From contig NZ_CALJRX010000205.1 in assembly GCF_937976265.1 (NCBI RefSeq), forward strand, positions 1 to 15,913: DNA of 15,913 bases, given 5' to 3'. Shown piece after piece: positions 13,462 through 15,913 of the stretch (the first letter of the stretch is position 1; every line of letters begins with the position of its first letter). The translations under genes were made by a program, and so were the position numbers. A model generated the notes under the pieces. It saw only the letters and a program-made list of their open reading frames with translations, was not told the DNA's origin and did not search any database. Origin of the DNA: an uncultured Haemophilus sp. (GTDB lineage: Bacteria; Pseudomonadota; Gammaproteobacteria; Enterobacterales; Pasteurellaceae).

Positions 13462-14501
13462 TGGAAAAAAACTTAAATTTAAACCGCACTTTAGTCGCAA
13501 TGGCGGCTTTAGTCATTGTGTTTGCGGGGCTTAAACTGGCGGCAGAGATAGTCGTGCCTTTTCTATTGGCATTATTTATCGCCATTATTTGCTCGCCAGT
13601 AATTAAAGTGATGACACAACGTAAAGTGCCGCATGGTATTGCGATTGCCTTGCTGTTTATCTTAATTTTAATCGTATTCTTTTTCCTCGCGGGATTAATT
13701 AACAGCAGTGTGCAAGAATTTACACGCTCTATTCCGCAATATAAAGTGCTACTTTCAGAGCGTATAAATGACGTTACGGCATTAGCCCAAAAACTGAGAT
13801 TGCCGATTGTGATTTCTCACGAAGCCATTATGAAGCATTTTGATCCGAGTGTGATCATGAACTTTGTGAGCCATTTATTATTAAACTTTTCTGGCGTGCT
13901 GTCGAATGCTTTTGTGTTGATTTTAGTGGTAACTTTTATGCTATTTGAAGCACCGACGATGAAGCATAAATTTGCTTTAGTGTTAAGTAATAATGAAGAT
14001 GATGTTGTCGCGAAAGAACATCATATTGATCGTGTTTTAGACAGTGTGATTCGTTATCTTGGCGTGAAAACATTTATTAGTTTGCTTAGCGGTATCTCGA
14101 CGTGGATTTTGTTGGACGTACTGGATGTGCAATATGCGATTTTATGGGGAACCTTAACCTTCTTATTAAATTACATTCCGAATATCGGTTCAATTATTGC
14201 AGCAGTGCCTGTTATTGTTCAAGCGTTATTGCTGAATGGATTTGGTGTGGCAATAGGCGTAACCGCCGGTACTATTGCATTAAATGTTGCGTTTGGTAAT
14301 ATTATTGAACCGAAAATGATGGGTAAAACCTTAGGGCTTTCTACCTTGGTTGTATTCTTTTCATTGCTTTTCTGGGGATGGATGTTCGGCTCGGTTGGTA
14401 TGTTACTTTCTGTACCGCTGACAATGGCGTTAAAAATTACGTTGGACAGTTCAGAATCAACGAAGAAATACGCGGCTTTATTAGCGGATGTAAACGAATA
14501 A
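13461..14501 (+). CDS. tqsA: AI-2E family transporter, TqsA-like
   Basis: This is a 346-residue inner-membrane protein of the AI-2E (UPF0118, PerM) family. About eight hydrophobic helices are visible: two or three near the N-terminus, one at about 145-165 and the rest after 205. The order AEIVVPFLLALFIAIICSP, LTFLLNYIPNIGSIIAAVP, FGNIIEPKMMGKTLGLSTLVV and GSVGMLLSVPLTMALKI closely resembles E. coli TqsA, proposed to export the quorum-sensing molecule AI-2. Other family members exchange Na+(Li+)/H+, so the substrate is inferred, not shown. It starts with GTG in a TAGTG overlap with the glnB stop, with a strong GAGGAGG seven bases upstream, so coupling to glnB is likely. An uptake sequence follows its first codons and another overlaps its stop. 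Confidence 0.82.
   Translation: MEKNLNLNRTLVAMAALVIVFAGLKLAAEIVVPFLLALFIAIICSPVIKVMTQRKVPHGIAIALLFILILIVFFFLAGLINSSVQEFTRSIPQYKVLLSERINDVTALAQKLRLPIVISHEAIMKHFDPSVIMNFVSHLLLNFSGVLSNAFVLILVVTFMLFEAPTMKHKFALVLSNNEDDVVAKEHHIDRVLDSVIRYLGVKTFISLLSGISTWILLDVLDVQYAILWGTLTFLLNYIPNIGSIIAAVPVIVQALLLNGFGVAIGVTAGTIALNVAFGNIIEPKMMGKTLGLSTLVVFFSLLFWGWMFGSVGMLLSVPLTMALKITLDSSESTKKYAALLADVNE
13483..13491 (-). repeat. DNA uptake sequence in the 5' part of tqsA
   Basis: Exact ACCGCACTT, read as N-R-T-L at about residues 8-11 of the transporter. Confidence 0.95.
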
Positions 14502-14509
14502 AGTGCGGT
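14501..14509 (+). repeat. DNA uptake sequence overlapping the tqsA stop
   Basis: Exact AAGTGCGGT whose first A is the last base of the TAA stop codon (14499-14501). The reverse partner is absent and the terminator just downstream is a separate stem. Confidence 0.94.
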
Positions 14510-14533
14510 CAAAAATTACGTAATTTTAGCAAT

Positions 14534-14565
14534 AAAAAAGCCACCGTTATGGTGGCTTTCTTTTT
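14534..14565. terminator. Bidirectional terminator between tqsA and secDF
   Basis: A stem AAAGCCACC (14537-14545) / GGTGGCTTT (14551-14559) with loop GTTAT is flanked by A residues on the left and TTTCTTTTT on the right. It lies between convergent genes (stops at 14501 and 14583) and carries U-rich tails in both directions. Confidence 0.93.
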
Positions 14566-14582
14566 ATCTTATGTTCGATAGA

Positions 14583-15557
14583 TTAAGGTAAATCATCGAC
14601 TTCTTTATCCACTTTTGGTGGAATCATATGTTCACGGCGTAGGCCGATATCATAAGCAATCGCAATCGCGATAAAGATTGATGAGTAAGTACCAAAACCG
14701 ATACCAATTAATAACGCTAATGAGAAGTTATGAATTGATGGACCACCAAAGAAGAACAAGGCAATCACAACAAGAAGCGTTGTGAGAGATGTCATGATGG
14801 TTCTCGATAAGGTTTGTGTTAAGGAAATATCAATAATATCGATGGTTTCTACACGGCGAATTTTGCGGAAGTTTTCACGCACACGGTCGAATACCACGAT
14901 ACTATCGTTGATGGAATAACCTACAACGGAAAGAATTGCTGCCACGAAGGTTAAATCCATTTCGACTTGTAATGCAGAGAATACACCGAGTGTAATCACC
15001 ACGTCATGCGCAAGTGAGGCAATACCACCCACACCTAAACGCCATTCAAAACGTGAGCCAACGTAAATTAACATCATTGCCAAAGTTGCAAGAGTCGCAT
15101 AAACTGCACCATGAGCCAGTTCTTCACCGACGTTTGGTCCCACAAATTCAATACTGTTAATATGAATATTTGGATCAATCGTTTGAAGCATGCTTTTAAC
15201 GTGATCACCAATAGCAGAATCGTTATTGTCAGCCGGTAATCGGATCATCACGTCTTGTACAGAACCGGTTGTTTGTACAATCGGGCTTGAAATACCATTT
15301 TGATTTAATGTGCTACGGATTTTTTCTAAATCAGCCGGTTGTGAGAAGTGAGTATCAAATACCACACCACCGGTAAAATCCAAGCCCCAGTTGAAGCCTT
15401 TTGTCACAATGAAGAAGAGGGAAATCGCCATTAAAATTGCAGAAAATGCATATCCCACAAATCTCACTTTCATAAATTCAGTGAGAGGGAATGGCAATTT
15501 AATCCCATTCACTTCACGGATAAAATGTCCGTTTTTATCTTTTGCAAATAATCTCAT
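14583..15557 (-). CDS. secF: Protein translocase subunit SecF
   Basis: SecF joins SecD and YajC beside SecYEG and uses the proton gradient to help pull preproteins into the periplasm. The 324 residues match the E. coli length (323). A first membrane helix (about 33-53) leads into the periplasmic signature GLDFTGGVVFDTHF. A periplasmic domain follows, then five more helices with LTFVAAILSVVGYSINDSIVVFDRVREN, the RND-type signature of helices 4-5, and FSLALLIGIGFGTYSSIFIA. The ATG has TAGGAT shortly upstream on the minus strand. secD ends 10 bases before it. The start and length agree with the family and no defect is seen. Confidence 0.97.
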   Translation of the reverse strand: MRLFAKDKNGHFIREVNGIKLPFPLTEFMKVRFVGYAFSAILMAISLFFIVTKGFNWGLDFTGGVVFDTHFSQPADLEKIRSTLNQNGISSPIVQTTGSVQDVMIRLPADNNDSAIGDHVKSMLQTIDPNIHINSIEFVGPNVGEELAHGAVYATLATLAMMLIYVGSRFEWRLGVGGIASLAHDVVITLGVFSALQVEMDLTFVAAILSVVGYSINDSIVVFDRVRENFRKIRRVETIDIIDISLTQTLSRTIMTSLTTLLVVIALFFFGGPSIHNFSLALLIGIGFGTYSSIFIAIAIAYDIGLRREHMIPPKVDKEVDDLP

Positions 15558-15567
15558 CTTATCCTAC

Positions 15568-15900
15568 CTAAATTGATAATTTTTCAAGACGTTTACCGCC
15601 GTATAGGAAGTTCACGATAGCACGTGTTCCGGTAATCGCTGTAAACATTGAAATTGCCACACCTAATGCAAGAGTTACCGCAAAGCCTTGAATTGGACCG
15701 GTACCCACAGCATAAAGAATGATTGCCGTTAAAATTGTGGTTAAGTTCGCATCGAAGATAGAGGTGAATGCACCGTTATAACCTTCGTGAATGGCTTGCT
15801 GGATTGGACGTCCATTACGAATCTCTTCTTTGATACGCTCAAAAATAAGTACGTTGGCATCCACCGACATCCCTAGGGTTAATACGATACCCGCAATCCC
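15568..15900 (-). CDS. secD: Protein translocase subunit SecD, C-terminal part only
   Basis: SecD is the larger membrane partner of SecF in proton-driven protein export. Only the last 110 residues are present, starting at GIAGIVLTLG and ending KRLEKLSI with a TAG. MSVDANVLIFERIKEE is the helix-4/5 RND signature with the proton-relay Asp, and DANLTTILTAIILYAVGTGPIQGFAVTL and GVAISMFTAITGTRAIVNF are the last helices. The coding sequence is cut at 15900 by the sequencing adapter. In E. coli SecD the residues before GIAG are MP, whereas reading on into 15901-15913 would give L-F-R-S, so homology stops exactly at the junction. An ATG at 15870 is internal and not a start. It sits upstream of secF in one operon. 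Confidence 0.96.
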   Translation of the reverse strand, partial: GIAGIVLTLGMSVDANVLIFERIKEEIRNGRPIQQAIHEGYNGAFTSIFDANLTTILTAIILYAVGTGPIQGFAVTLALGVAISMFTAITGTRAIVNFLYGGKRLEKLSI

Positions 15901-15913
15901 AGATCGGAAGAGC
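15901..15913 (+). other. Illumina adapter sequence (non-genomic)
   Basis: AGATCGGAAGAGC is identical to the 13-base common start of Illumina TruSeq adapters. It sits at the very end of the window in the orientation of read-through into the adapter, and it interrupts secD. It should be masked or removed. Confidence 0.96.

Overview
This window is ordinary core chromosome from a Pasteurellaceae bacterium, most likely Haemophilus. It carries eleven exact copies of the 9-base Haemophilus-type DNA uptake sequence (AAGTGCGGT or its complement), about one per 1.4 kb. The composition is moderately AT-rich, and the proteins and local gene order look like gamma-proteobacteria. As recalled from memory, FadR and several others resemble but do not match H. 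influenzae, so a relative such as H. parainfluenzae is plausible; this was not tested by search.

Layout. (1) 1-1351 (+): the 3' part of glyA, then a small DUF1294 membrane protein overlapping its stop. (2) 1432-4386: nhaB-dsbB (-) diverge from fadR (+), an arrangement also known in E. coli. The 134-base gap holds overlapping divergent promoter candidates and a half-site resembling the FadR operator. (3) 4445-6158 (+): rsmE-yqgE-ruvX, a tightly overlapping operon without the gshB gene that sits between rsmE and yqgE in E. coli. (4) 6207-7920 (-): rluD-pgeF. (5) 8030-9709 (+): bamD, 6S RNA (ssrS) and fau. (6) 9845-12415 (+): clpB behind a likely heat-shock promoter, with a conserved internal GTG start for the short isoform. 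(7) 12528-14501 (+): mog-glnB-tqsA, coupled by a 1-base gap and a TAGTG overlap. (8) 14583-15900 (-): secD (partial) and secF, the Sec accessory complex.

The genes cover one-carbon metabolism (glyA, fau), envelope biogenesis and secretion (dsbB, bamD, secDF), ribosome and rRNA maturation (rsmE, rluD, ruvX), cell-wall quality control (pgeF), stress and global regulation (clpB, ssrS, fadR, glnB), Na+/H+ exchange (nhaB) and molybdopterin synthesis (mog). Five intrinsic terminators close the transcription units; two are built from uptake sequences, one from an exact inverted pair and one from an exact plus a degenerate copy.

The last 13 bases (15901-15913) are AGATCGGAAGAGC, the common start of Illumina TruSeq adapters. 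SecD homology stops exactly there, so they are almost certainly not genomic. I found no mobile element, CRISPR array, tRNA, phage or unknown multigene system, and I do not think the window holds a new biological system. The best second looks are the adapter, the ClpB internal start, the FadR/NhaB intergenic region and the uptake-sequence hairpins.
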